From positions 2,232,001 through 2,296,000 of the forward strand of contig NZ_CDGG01000001.1 in the NCBI RefSeq assembly GCF_000821065.1: DNA of 64,000 nucleotides, written 5' to 3'. A model generated the notes under the pieces. The model was given only the letters and a program-made list of their open reading frames with translations, was not told the origin of the DNA and did not search any database. A program made the translations under genes and the position numbers. This document shows positions 8,035-16,613 of the stretch, piece by piece. Every line of letters begins with the position of its first letter. The stretch's first letter is position 1. This DNA comes from Oceanobacillus oncorhynchi (GTDB taxonomy: Bacteria; Bacillota; Bacilli; Bacillales; Amphibacillaceae).

Positions 8035-8074
8035 AAAAATCCTCGTTTGCTTTTGGAAGTAGCGGGGATTTTTT
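8035..8074 (+). terminator. intrinsic terminator after the MFS gene
   Basis: AAAATCCTCG and CGGGGATTTTTT pair around a loop and run into a T tract. Confidence 0.7.
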
Positions 8075-8094
8075 AATAGAAAAGGAGAGATTCC

Positions 8095-9006
8095 ATGGTT
8101 CAACTTCCTGAAAGATTAAAGAACTGGATTGTTTCTCACTTTCCAAAGGAAACAGCTATTCAGCATATTTATTCATTGAAAGGAAGCACCACAGCTGCGA
8201 TGTATGCAATAAACCTTAAATTGCCGACTGGTGAAATGAAAGAACTGGTATTACGGCAATACGAAAAGAGCCAGTTTACAGCAAAAGAAATCAAACAAGA
8301 AGCAGACAGCCTAAAAGCAGCAGCATCTTTATCTATTGAAACACCGCAATATATTGCAGCTGATCCAGAAGGAGAAATAATCGGCAAACCGCTTCTCTTA
8401 ATGAGCAAAATGGAAGGCAAGGTAGATATATTGCCGGCGAATCAAGCTGCATGGTTGAATCAGCTTGCAGAAGCATTAGCTCAGATACACCACAATACAA
8501 TAAATCATTTTCCCTGTAAGCATAAGCGTTATCAAAAAGCAGATGAAATTGAAATTCCGATCTGGTCAAGGAAGCTTGAAGTATGGGAGGCTTTAAAAAA
8601 GGTTGTGTTGCGTCCAGAACCGAGCTATACACCGGTGTTTATTCATCGCGATTTTCACCCGGCCAATGTACTTTGGAAGGATGCTGAGGTGAACGGTGTG
8701 GTGGATTGGGCCAATGGCTGCTTAGGTCATACTGGAGTGGATGTGGGACATTGCCGCTGGAACCTCGCCATGCTTTATGGTGTAGCAGCTGCAGATACTT
8801 TTTTGGCAGTTTATCAAGAGAAGATGGGGAGTCATTTCTCCTATGATGTTTATTGGGATATTGTTTCCTTAATGGATGTGTTAGAAGGACAGCCGGAAGT
8901 TTATCCTGGCTGGGAAGTCTTTGGGAAAACGGATATTACGGAGGAAGTAATGATAGAGAGAATGGATGAATACGCAGTTTCACTGTTAGAAAAAGCGATG
9001 GAATAG
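8095..9006 (+). CDS. APH family phosphotransferase (aminoglycoside phosphotransferase fold)
   Basis: 303 residues with the kinase-like APH fold. The Brenner motif FIHRDFHPANVLW holds the catalytic base Asp186, and VVDWANG provides the metal-binding Asp204. The N-terminal lobe has VLRQY (nucleotide-binding lysine/arginine strand). Family members phosphorylate hydroxyls of antibiotics or small metabolites; the real substrate is unknown, and this need not be a resistance gene. The start is supported by AAAAGGAGAG. The next gene, a NUDIX hydrolase, starts 15 bases after the stop, so the two are likely co-transcribed. Confidence 0.82.
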   Translation: MVQLPERLKNWIVSHFPKETAIQHIYSLKGSTTAAMYAINLKLPTGEMKELVLRQYEKSQFTAKEIKQEADSLKAAASLSIETPQYIAADPEGEIIGKPLLLMSKMEGKVDILPANQAAWLNQLAEALAQIHHNTINHFPCKHKRYQKADEIEIPIWSRKLEVWEALKKVVLRPEPSYTPVFIHRDFHPANVLWKDAEVNGVVDWANGCLGHTGVDVGHCRWNLAMLYGVAAADTFLAVYQEKMGSHFSYDVYWDIVSLMDVLEGQPEVYPGWEVFGKTDITEEVMIERMDEYAVSLLEKAME

Positions 9007-9021
9007 AGGAGGATAATGAAG

Positions 9022-9447
9022 ATGGAAAGAGTAGATGTGGTCTATGCGTTGATTTTAGACGAGACAGAAGAGAAGATTTTAATGGTGCAGAATATAAAGC
9101 ATGATAATTGGTCGATGCCTGGCGGGGCAGTGGAAGCTGGAGAAACATTAACTGAAGCAGTTATCCGTGAAGCGAGAGAAGAAACAGGTTTAACGATTGA
9201 AGCGGGAGACATTCTTGCTGTAAATGAAGCATTTATGGAAAGGTTCAATCACCATACCATCTTTTTTACGTTTATGGCTAGGGTTGTTGGTGGAGAAATT
9301 CTAATACAAGATACAGAAACAATTGCGGATACCGCATGGATGAGTATAGATGAAGCAGATAAATGGATGCCTTATCATAAAACGGGGATTCGAAGCCTGT
9401 TGGAAAAGGCTGTTCCTTATACGTTTCAGGGTGTGGAGAAGTATTAA
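9022..9447 (+). CDS. NUDIX hydrolase
   Basis: 141 residues with a complete NUDIX box at residues 35-57 (Gx5Ex7REUxEExGU): G35, E41, R49-E50, E53-E54 and G56 are all present. NUDIX enzymes cleave nucleoside diphosphates linked to another moiety; the specificity here is not readable. The second ATG (9022) is preferred, with GAGGAGG 9 bases upstream; the ATG at 9016 is too close. It forms a likely two-gene unit with the preceding APH-type kinase. Confidence 0.85.
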   Translation: MERVDVVYALILDETEEKILMVQNIKHDNWSMPGGAVEAGETLTEAVIREAREETGLTIEAGDILAVNEAFMERFNHHTIFFTFMARVVGGEILIQDTETIADTAWMSIDEADKWMPYHKTGIRSLLEKAVPYTFQGVEKY

Positions 9448-9521
9448 GATGGAGTATGGCGATTCAATGTTGCTATGCTCTTTCTTTATTATTGTTTAGA
9501 TAATAATAAAACCTTATATAG

Positions 9522-9556
9522 AAACTAAAAAGCCGTAACTGCTTCCATTACGGCTT
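9522..9556 (-). terminator. terminator of the AEC transporter gene
   Basis: On the minus strand AAGCCGTAA and TTACGGCTT form a stem followed by TTTAG. The mirrored A/T flanks may also slow transcription from the plus strand. Confidence 0.7.
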
Positions 9557-9593
9557 CTCAAATTATCCAATATCAATGCTGTTTACATATAAT

Positions 9594-10511
9594 TTAAAAC
9601 AAAACATAAGACAAATAAATCACGACAGTTACCGTAATAATACTAAAAAGTGTTGAAAATAAAACAATTTGTGCGTGCAATTCCGGCTTGATTTGATACT
9701 CCATCGCAATCGTTGATGTATTCCTGGAAGTCGGAAAAGAGCTTGCGATAAATAAGGATTGTGCAACGACTCCATCAATATTCAGCAGGTATATAACAGC
9801 CAGTGCTAACGATGGCCCCATCACCAGTCTTCCAATCAAAGACCATGTAATGACCCGATGGAAAAAATGCAGCTTAATATTAGATAATTGTGCTCCCAGT
9901 AATAAAAGGGCAATAGCCACAAAACCATCGGCAAGCTGATCAAGCGGTATCATAATCGAATTAGGAATGGGAATGGAAAATCCTTGGAACAGCATCCCTA
10001 ATAGCAGTGCGTGGAATACTGGCAATCTTAGAAAGGATTGAATAATCCCTCCGATTGATTTGGTTGCTGATAATAAATTATAAATTCCATAAGAGTATGT
10101 TAAAAGATTCTGGAAAATAAGAATAAAAACCTGAATCGAAAACCCTAAAGGATTGCTGCTGAAAACTAATTGGCTTACTGGCAAACCGTAGTTGCCAGAG
10201 TTCATTAACGAAATACTATTTTTTAGAGCTGCGCTTTCTTCTCTATCTAATTTTAATAGTTTGGCAATGATGTGACTTACAATAATCAGAATCAAACTAT
10301 AAAGGATAATGTAATAGATTATTTGGAAAAATATATCCAATTCTATATTGATATGATATATATTCACAAATACAGCAGCTGGCATTAAACAATATGTAAT
10401 CAGTGTAGATATCTGTTTCAGATTAAATTGAAACTTTCTCTGTAAAAGGGCACCAACCAGGGTCAATATCAATATGGGAAATATCACGTCTAATAAAATA
10501 AAAATAAACAT
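9594..10511 (-). CDS. AEC family transporter (auxin efflux carrier fold)
   Basis: About 305 residues with ten predicted membrane segments in two halves. Typical AEC features include NSGNYGLPVS in the first half and a second-half segment ending ASSFPTSRNT, both discontinuous helix motifs of this fold. Bacterial relatives move organic acids or amino acids. The start at 10511 is chosen because GGATGAGG lies 7 bases upstream; two further in-frame ATGs upstream (to 10553) lack ribosome sites. It is monocistronic and convergent with the NUDIX gene. The substrate is unknown. Confidence 0.8.
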   Translation of the reverse strand: MFIFILLDVIFPILILTLVGALLQRKFQFNLKQISTLITYCLMPAAVFVNIYHINIELDIFFQIIYYIILYSLILIIVSHIIAKLLKLDREESAALKNSISLMNSGNYGLPVSQLVFSSNPLGFSIQVFILIFQNLLTYSYGIYNLLSATKSIGGIIQSFLRLPVFHALLLGMLFQGFSIPIPNSIMIPLDQLADGFVAIALLLLGAQLSNIKLHFFHRVITWSLIGRLVMGPSLALAVIYLLNIDGVVAQSLFIASSFPTSRNTSTIAMEYQIKPELHAQIVLFSTLFSIITVTVVIYLSYVLF

Positions 10512-10805
10512 TTCAAACCTCATCCTAAATGTTTCATAGTTGAATTTCACCATTACTAAATATGGCTTTATCTTATCATGAAAGGAAAGATAAGGAAAAT
10601 ATCAAAAAGTTATCCTTTGGAATAAGTAAAAATTATATATCGTGTGTTACGAGAAGATTTTATTGCTAATTGATGGAATAAAAATTAATTTTTGTATGTT
10701 AAAATAGGGGGATAATTTTGGAAACGTATCATTTGTACACGGTAACAGTGATATGTTGAAGCTTGGTTTGGGAAGACAATCTGGGAGAAAAGAGGCAAGC
10801 ATGCG

Positions 10806-10955
10806 ATGATGAAATTACAGGTAACGACGTTTGTTTTGGTCGGAGGAATAATTGGTTTTTTTACCGATGGTTTAATGATAGGTGTGGGAGCAGGAGCCCT
10901 TGTATTTATAGCGTTTAAACTGGAGAAATTTTTAGGGGAGCAGCGTACAGAATAG
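10806..10955 (+). CDS. small glycine-rich membrane protein
   Basis: 49 residues, starting MMKLQVTTFVLVGGIIGFF, with a second hydrophobic stretch LMIGVGAGALVFIAFKL and a charged tail. The GxxxG-like glycines suggest a small two-helix membrane hairpin. AAGAGG lies 11 bases before the ATG. It is followed 108 bases later by a larger membrane-anchored propeller protein. It is not a family I recognise. Coding status rests on ribosome site and membrane pattern only. Confidence 0.5.
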   Translation: MMKLQVTTFVLVGGIIGFFTDGLMIGVGAGALVFIAFKLEKFLGEQRTE

Positions 10956-11063
10956 TAGATAGACTATGAAACATTTAAGAATGGGTATTTCATACATGTT
11001 GAATCAAGGAAGTATCATAAAAATAATTGATTGCCAAAGTTTTAAATGAATAGGAGCAATGTC

Positions 11064-12374
11064 ATGAAACAAAAACGGATACTTTTAATCACAATGGGCA
11101 TTATTTTTGTGTTACTGGCAGGGACATTAACTTATGCCATTTTAAAGGATGATGATCCGTATCGTTATTTTACCGGGCTGGGGGAAGAAATAAGTGTAGC
11201 TCCAGACGATTCGGAAATTGCTTTTTCTTATTATGTAGACGAGGAGGAGGCTATTTACACTTCAAATCCGGATGGTACGGATGTAAATAAATTAACCGGC
11301 TCAACGGAGCAGCGGGATAGCAGTCCGGAGTATGCGCCTGATGGTGAAAAGCTTGCTTATTTGAATGGAGATTCAGAAGGAATTCAAACACTTCAAGTAA
11401 TCAATCCGGATGGAAGCGAAGAAAAGCAATTGACAGACAATGAACTTCATATTGGGGAAAGTATTTTTTCGCAGGACGGAGAGAGTATCTTTTTCGTTGC
11501 AGTAGAAGCGGAAGAATTTAAAAAGGGTGAGGAATCAAGAGAAGGGTTTGACTTGTTCTCCATCAATACAGATGGAAGTGAACTAGAAAAACTGACCGAT
11601 GCCGATTATTTTTCCATGAATCATCTTTCTCTTTCATCTGATGGAGAAGAGATTTATTTTGGTGAGTTTGACGGAGAGAAGGAACAAGTCTATTCCTACT
11701 CCTTGGAAGACAGCGCAGTAAATGAGACTCCGTCTGTTGTTCCTAAAGATACAGCGAACGCACGATCATTTAATGAACCACAGTTGTCGCCAGACGGAGA
11801 ACAGCTGGCATTTACGGAGGTATCTGAGGAATCGCAAGAAATTTCTCTTTTCAAGTATGAATTATTTTTAATGGATTTAGAAACACAGGAAGTAGAGAGA
11901 TTAACATATTTGAAAACAGCGGTAACCTCACCAGTATTTTTTCATGACGACAATAAAATCGCTTTTCTGGAGAATACAAACTGGTCAGCGGAACCAGCTG
12001 AATATCGATTGATGACAATAGATACAGCAACACATGATATCGAAGCAGTTGAACTGGATGCACCTCAATCAGAAGAAGATAATCGATTAATACAAATGCT
12101 GGATCGTGCGGTAAACAGCTTAACGGTTGCCATTCTGTATATATTACTGATGAGTCTGCTGAGTGTTTACCTTCTGCATTATGCTGGTAAAGCCTATCTG
12201 CCTTCTATCATTAGTTTTTCGCTTGGCATCCTGACATTTGCTGCGAGTTTTGTGGTAGCCGCAGCAGCTAATGCTTGGTATGGCATGGGGCTTGGGATGC
12301 TGGCCGCAGGAATCTTCGGCTGTTCTATTATTATCTTATTGTTTATATTTATTTATAAGCGTTTTGTAAAATAG
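11064..12374 (+). CDS. membrane-anchored TolB-like (PD40/WD40-type) beta-propeller protein
   Basis: 436 residues. An N-terminal membrane helix (about 7-25) leads to an extracytoplasmic region with repeated PD40 blades: PDGTDVNKLTG, PDGSEEKQLTD, TDGSELEKLTD, SPDGEQLAFTE. Three C-terminal membrane helices follow from about residue 350. The blades resemble TolB propellers, which bind protein partners; with membrane anchors at both ends the propeller should face the outside. The ATG at 11064 is chosen because AGGAG lies 7 bases upstream; the ribosome site itself sits inside the longer reading frame that starts at 11046. The partner and role are unknown. Confidence 0.7.
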   Translation: MKQKRILLITMGIIFVLLAGTLTYAILKDDDPYRYFTGLGEEISVAPDDSEIAFSYYVDEEEAIYTSNPDGTDVNKLTGSTEQRDSSPEYAPDGEKLAYLNGDSEGIQTLQVINPDGSEEKQLTDNELHIGESIFSQDGESIFFVAVEAEEFKKGEESREGFDLFSINTDGSELEKLTDADYFSMNHLSLSSDGEEIYFGEFDGEKEQVYSYSLEDSAVNETPSVVPKDTANARSFNEPQLSPDGEQLAFTEVSEESQEISLFKYELFLMDLETQEVERLTYLKTAVTSPVFFHDDNKIAFLENTNWSAEPAEYRLMTIDTATHDIEAVELDAPQSEEDNRLIQMLDRAVNSLTVAILYILLMSLLSVYLLHYAGKAYLPSIISFSLGILTFAASFVVAAAANAWYGMGLGMLAAGIFGCSIIILLFIFIYKRFVK

Positions 12375-12403
12375 ATGGGTTGCAATCTTTTGGCAGATAA
12401 AAG

Positions 12404-12446
12404 CTACGCTAGCTTATTTTTAAATTGGAATAAGCTAGCGTGGTTT
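12404..12446. terminator. bidirectional hairpin terminator (dispersed family member)
   Basis: ACGCTAGCTTATT and AATAAGCTAGCGT form a perfect 13-bp stem. Its CACGCT/AATAAG text resembles the hairpins at 18271-18317 and 24396-24442. Confidence 0.7.
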
Positions 12447-12519
12447 CGTATTTGCATGAAGGTTGAGCTGATGTATCTGGTCGAGAGAACTTAACAGGTT
12501 CCTTACTCGATCAAAAATA

Positions 12520-13461
12520 TTAGGAAACAGCTTCACTAATATACGGCTTAAGAGATTCGGTATAACACATCTCCCCATCCATTGTAACAACAATGCCTTC
12601 TATATCCTCTAACGCATCCAGCGCATCAATAATTTGGCGGGGAGACTTTCCGAATAAACGGCTTGTCCATATTTCGCCATCGACTGATTTTTTGGATACA
12701 ATGGTTAATCCGGCAATTTCTGATTCAATCGGATAGCCGGTGCGAGGGTCCAAAATATGGTGGTATGTCCGGTTATCCTTCGTGAAATTTCTTTCGTAAA
12801 TGCCAGAGGTAACCACAGATTGATTTAGAGCGTTTAACACAGCGATATACTTCCCGCGCGGCAGGAGCGGGTGTTGAATGCCGATGCGCCAGTATCCATC
12901 CGCTTGATTTGGGGAATTTCCATGAGTGATGACATTTCCACCTAAATTAATCAGGGCTTCCGATACGTCCATCGTTTCCAAATCCTGAATCAGAAGGTCG
13001 GCAATAAATCCTTTTGCCAGGGCGCCTAAATCAATAAACATCCCCGTGTGTTTTAAAAATACGGTTTGTTCTTCCTCATTAAGAATAATGTTTTCAGCGT
13101 TTGTTTTGCTGAGCAAGGATGCAATGGTTTTCGGCGAGGGAACATTCGCATCTTCAAATCCAATGCGCCAAGCTTGAACAAGGGGGCCGATGGTAATGTT
13201 TAACGCACTGTCTGCCGGAGTGCTGTGTTTCTTTCCGATTTTGATCAATTGGTACAAGCTCGGATTAACCTTTACCGGTCTTATCCCTGCATTTTGGTTC
13301 ACTTCCATCAGCTCTGAGCTTGCATCGTGCGCACTAAAACGTTTCTCGTATTCTGTTAATCGAAGAATCAATTCATCCAAAATAAAATCTGCATAGTCAT
13401 GCTGAACAGATAATTGGATAATTGTCCCCATCCTATGTATTTCACGTGTTTGCATTGTCAT
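12520..13461 (-). CDS. apbE: FAD:protein FMN transferase (ApbE), cytosolic form
   Basis: 313 residues. ApbE uses FAD to attach FMN through a phosphoester bond to a Thr/Ser of target proteins. Seen here: MGTIIQLSV near the N-terminus, DLGALAKGFIADL, LINLGGNVITHG and HHILDPRTGYPIES, the usual ApbE blocks including the Mg-binding region. No signal peptide or lipobox is present, unlike exported ApbE, so it should act in the cytoplasm. The ATG at 13461 has AGGGTG 6 bases upstream. Upstream on the same strand is an FMN reductase fusion with a DAVSGATS tail, its likely substrate; a terminator separates the two genes. Confidence 0.9.
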   Translation of the reverse strand: MTMQTREIHRMGTIIQLSVQHDYADFILDELILRLTEYEKRFSAHDASSELMEVNQNAGIRPVKVNPSLYQLIKIGKKHSTPADSALNITIGPLVQAWRIGFEDANVPSPKTIASLLSKTNAENIILNEEEQTVFLKHTGMFIDLGALAKGFIADLLIQDLETMDVSEALINLGGNVITHGNSPNQADGYWRIGIQHPLLPRGKYIAVLNALNQSVVTSGIYERNFTKDNRTYHHILDPRTGYPIESEIAGLTIVSKKSVDGEIWTSRLFGKSPRQIIDALDALEDIEGIVVTMDGEMCYTESLKPYISEAVS

Positions 13462-13593
13462 ACTTGTCACCCTTTTGCGTTAAGATACGTTGAATAGACG
13501 AAAGGATACTTGTCAGAAAATAGCTTCGGTTTTCATGAAGAATCATTCTGCAGCATCGTCTATAAATCAAATAAAGGTTTGAGACAGCACTTG

Positions 13594-13622
13594 AAAAAGA
13601 GGCCGTGTTGACCTCTTTTCCA
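13594..13622 (-). terminator. terminator of the FMN reductase operon
   Basis: On the minus strand AAAAGAGG and CCTCTTTTT pair across a 9-base loop, giving a T-tract just after the stop at 13633. Confidence 0.65.
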
Positions 13623-13632
13623 TGAACAATCT

Positions 13633-14823
13633 TTAGCTTTTAACCGTTGCTCCAGCTACGGTATCTACTTTTGAAGTCGCTCCGGATACCGCATCGACAC
13701 CGCCTCCGGTTAATTGCTGGCCAGTTTGCTCTAAATACCAATCAATGATTGGCTGTATATCTTGGACATATTCGTTGATGCCAATATAATTATCCTCATC
13801 ATCACGTACCGCCTGATAGCTGTGGACAACAAATTTATCTGGTCCATGAGTAGGAACCTGCGTCCTTACGACATCCTGTTTTCCGGTACGTAATTGCTGA
13901 ATGACCCAGGAAACGCCGCTAAATACTCTTTCCGGGTGACATTCTGCTAATGGACTTCCCACTTGTTCCGGTCTGCGTCCTGCCAGCATATCTTCTTTTT
14001 CCATGTTGTGGTTATAGTATAAGAATTGGTTATTGCTATCTGCATAAGTCAATTCGGCAGGCATGGAATTCAAGAAATGATTGAGCTGATTGACTGTTAA
14101 AAGCCCGCGATTTAATTTAACATACGTATTGCCTTCCACGGCCTGTGTTGCTTCAGCAGCCTGTTCAAGCCAGTCATCGGCGGACATATCGATGCCTTCC
14201 ACTGTCGTATCAATTGCTCCGGTAGCATATAAATCCTCTGTATCGGATACATCCTGCATTCCTTCAGGTGCATGGATAACCTTGACCACATTGATAAAAC
14301 GGATAAATTTCTTGATACACGTTTCTAAGAATTGAGCTGTCTGCGCATCTTTCAGGTTTTCGTCTTCATCAAATGCATCATAGACTTCCCCTAATAGAAA
14401 TTCATTTCCTGGCATAACGATAGCATTTACTCCAGGTGCATCTAATATTTGCCGCAAATGTAACTGAGACCGTGAAGATCCCTGGACATCATAAGAAGCT
14501 CCCACAATCATCACCGGTTTTTCATCAAGCGGATGTATTTTAAACGATAACCATTCTAAGACACTCTGTAATGCGGATGTAATAGAGTGGTTATATTCCG
14601 GTGTAGCAATAATCACGCCATCTGCCTGCATAATTTTATTATTTAAATTTTGAATCACTTCACTATTGGTTTGATCATCTGATTGGTTAAACATTGGGAC
14701 ATCCTTAATATCCAGTACTTCCACATCAACTAATTTCTTGAAATTTTTTGCGATAAAGTTTAATAATATGCGATTATAAGAAAATTCAGCATTTGATCCT
14801 ACGATTCCAACAAGTTTCATCAA
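13633..14823 (-). CDS. NADPH-dependent FMN reductase fused to a PAS-like domain and a C-terminal flavinylation tag
   Basis: 396 residues in three parts. Residues 1-185 are a flavodoxin-like NADPH-dependent FMN reductase ([13 protein letters not shown] phosphate loop; ATPEYNHSI flavin contact). Residues about 236-368 look like a PAS domain ([32 protein letters not shown]). After GGG, residues 377-383 read DAVSGAT, the core Dxx(S/T)GAT motif that ApbE flavinylates, and residues 387-393 read DTVAGAT, a near copy. No full FMN_bind domain surrounds the motif. The ATG has AGGGGGT upstream, 15 bases after the previous gene, so the two reductases form an operon. The predicted product is a cytosolic reductase with a bound FMN plus a covalent FMN arm; this is an inference. 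Confidence 0.82.
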   Translation of the reverse strand: MMKLVGIVGSNAEFSYNRILLNFIAKNFKKLVDVEVLDIKDVPMFNQSDDQTNSEVIQNLNNKIMQADGVIIATPEYNHSITSALQSVLEWLSFKIHPLDEKPVMIVGASYDVQGSSRSQLHLRQILDAPGVNAIVMPGNEFLLGEVYDAFDEDENLKDAQTAQFLETCIKKFIRFINVVKVIHAPEGMQDVSDTEDLYATGAIDTTVEGIDMSADDWLEQAAEATQAVEGNTYVKLNRGLLTVNQLNHFLNSMPAELTYADSNNQFLYYNHNMEKEDMLAGRRPEQVGSPLAECHPERVFSGVSWVIQQLRTGKQDVVRTQVPTHGPDKFVVHSYQAVRDDEDNYIGINEYVQDIQPIIDWYLEQTGQQLTGGGVDAVSGATSKVDTVAGATVKS

Positions 14824-14838
14824 TATACCCCCTAGTAA

Positions 14839-15447
14839 TTAATTGGTCTCCCACGAAAAGTTTGCTGCTTGTTTCTGGTGCGTTTCATTTGCGTTGACTA
14901 ATTGATTGGTGATATCCACAAAATGTATAAAATCATTAAAAATTTGTTCAAGTTCTTCTATTTTTTGTTGGTCTTTTAACGTGCCATTATCATCAAAAGC
15001 CTGTAACGAATAACCGATTAAAAATTCAGAACTTGGCATAATGCGTGCTTTCAATTCAGGCGCATCCAGCATTTGCCGCAAATGACTTTGTGCACGGGAA
15101 GATCCTAATCTTCCATAGGAAGCTCCAGTCAGCATAACAGGCTTATCAATTAATGCTTGATTTGTATAAGATAACCATTCTAACGTGCTTTTTAAAATGG
15201 CTGGTACGGAATGGTTATATTCCGGTGAACTGATAATCACGCCATCTGCTTCTCTGATTTTATCCGCAAGTTTTTGTACTTCCTGAGGTGCTGTCTTGTC
15301 TTCCGGCTTATTAAAAGCAGGTAAATGTTTAATTTCGAAAATTTCAATGTCAGCTTGATCTGCAAAATGTTTTTGAATAAATTGCAGTAAAATACGATTC
15401 GTAGAATAATCCGAATTTGTTCCTAGAATACTTAGAAATTTTTTCAT
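14839..15447 (-). CDS. NADPH-dependent FMN reductase family protein
   Basis: 202 residues, the flavodoxin-like fold only. LGTNSDYSTNR is the FMN phosphate loop and SSPEYNHSVPA the flavin contact motif; both align with residues 1-185 of the downstream fusion protein, so the two arose by duplication. No PAS part and no flavinylation tail are present. AAGGAGC precedes the ATG. It is the first gene of a two-gene operon read from a promoter at 15501-15529 that carries a TGTGA-N6-TCACA operator. Confidence 0.85.
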   Translation of the reverse strand: MKKFLSILGTNSDYSTNRILLQFIQKHFADQADIEIFEIKHLPAFNKPEDKTAPQEVQKLADKIREADGVIISSPEYNHSVPAILKSTLEWLSYTNQALIDKPVMLTGASYGRLGSSRAQSHLRQMLDAPELKARIMPSSEFLIGYSLQAFDDNGTLKDQQKIEELEQIFNDFIHFVDITNQLVNANETHQKQAANFSWETN

Positions 15448-15479
15448 TTTATTGCTCCTTTCTTATTTAGAAAAAAGAA

Positions 15480-15495
15480 TGTGAAGTATATCACA
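15480..15495 (-). promoter_or_regulatory. Rex/Fnr-type operator before the FMN reductase operon
   Basis: TGTGA-N6-TCACA is a perfect inverted repeat. Extended, TTGTGAT-ATAC-TTCACAT differs from the Rex consensus TTGTGAA-N4-TTCACAA at two positions, and it also equals the Bacillus Fnr core. It lies just downstream of the -10 box, over the expected start, which favours repression. Confidence 0.6.
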
Positions 15496-15500
15496 ATTTA

Positions 15501-15529
15501 ATTATAATATGTTTGAGCAAGAAATACAA
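15501..15529 (-). promoter_or_regulatory. promoter of the FMN reductase operon
   Basis: On the minus strand TTGTAT (15524-15529) and a perfect TATAAT (15501-15506) are 17 bases apart, 54 bases before the ATG. Confidence 0.6.
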
Positions 15530-15800
15530 GGGGATGTGAGGAAATGTTTTAAATTATAAGATTTATTTTAAAAGTGTAATAGATAGTGCTAAGATAATGT
15601 ATAAAATAATATTTAGAATGGTTGTAATGGCTCGTATTATAATTTATTGAGAACGCTTTCTTTAATCCGGTCACTTTTACGTTTATATGTAGATAGAAAA
15701 CATTATAGTTTTGATATACCCTTCCTTTTTATTTTGAAACACTATGGGGGGCATTTCATAAAATTAAAATCAACAGGAGCAGGATACAAGGGGAGGGAAC
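15530..15800. other. AT-rich intergenic stretch without a clear feature
   Basis: Between the divergent promoter region and the small open frame at 15801 I see no gene, repeat or strong hairpin, only AT-rich sequence. Confidence 0.4.
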
Positions 15801-15881
15801 ATGAATAAAGCTTCACTTTATAATAAAAGCATTATAATTATCAATATTTATCAACTTGTGAAAAGAGGTTCTGATTGCTAA
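15801..15881 (+). CDS. candidate 26-residue peptide
   Basis: MNKASLYNKSIIIINIYQL and then VKRGSDC, preceded by a strong AAGGGGAGGG 3-10 bases before the ATG. The strong ribosome site is the only support: there is no recognised family, and the peptide is amphipathic at best. It may be a leader peptide or chance. Confidence 0.25.
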   Translation: MNKASLYNKSIIIINIYQLVKRGSDC

Positions 15882-16012
15882 AATTAGTTCAATAGTTTGC
15901 AAGCATACTTTTTATAGAAATAAATGATATATATTTGTGTGTGTGAATGATTGTTCTTAATTTAACGATTAAATTAGTTCTACATAAAGGCGATGTAATA
16001 CAAGGAGTGAAT

Positions 16013-16536
16013 TTGTTGCAGATTAGAAAAGCAAGTAAAGAAGATATAAAGTCCATAGCTAAAGTTTACGTTGATGGCTGGAAAACTACATATAAAGGTT
16101 TCGTACCGGGTAATTATTTGGAAAGTTTAACTACAGGAAAGCAGAGCAAAAATGGATGTCATTTTTAAGTAGTGAAAATAATCCTTTTATTTATATAGCA
16201 GTTAATGAAGATGGAAAAACAATAGGCTTTGCAGCAGGAAAAGGTTTGGATAGCGACAAATTTGACGGAGAGCTATACGCGCTTTATTTATTGCAAGAGA
16301 GTAGAGGATTAGGGACAGGAAAGCAGCTGGTTTCAGCCATTGCTAAGCATTTCACAGAACAAGGCATGAATTCGATGATGGTATGGGTGATGGAACAAAA
16401 TAGATCCGGGCTTGGTTTCTACGAACGTATGGGAGGCAAGGCGTATCTTCGCAGGAAAAATGAAGTCGGAGGAATGCTGGTAGAGGATGTAGCTTATGGC
16501 TGGGAAGATGTTTCGGCATTATGCAGAGAGGGATAA
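16013..16536 (+). pseudogene. GNAT acetyltransferase, disrupted by a one-base frameshift
   Basis: The first part (16013-about 16131) reads LQIRKASKEDIKSIAKVYVD and ends YLESLT. The second part, in another frame, reads RKAEQKWMSFLSS and then a full GNAT core with LYLLQESRGLGTGKQL (acetyl-CoA loop) and GLGFYERMGG. Adding one T at about 16131 (ACTACAGG to ACTTACAGG) restores SLTYRKAEQKW and a continuous protein of about 174 residues. It is either a real deletion or a sequencing error. The probable TTG start at 16013 follows AAGGAG. Confidence 0.75.
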
Positions 16537-16613
16537 CACGATATCTTGTCAGGAAAAATTGCCTGATTCGATAGGTGTGAAATTCTTGGTGTTTAAACAA
16601 AAGGAGAATCAAA

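Noticed and set aside
8095-9006. Calling the APH-type kinase an aminoglycoside resistance gene
   Set aside because: Only the fold and catalytic motif are recognisable; chromosomal APH-like kinases act on many substrates, and no resistance context is present.
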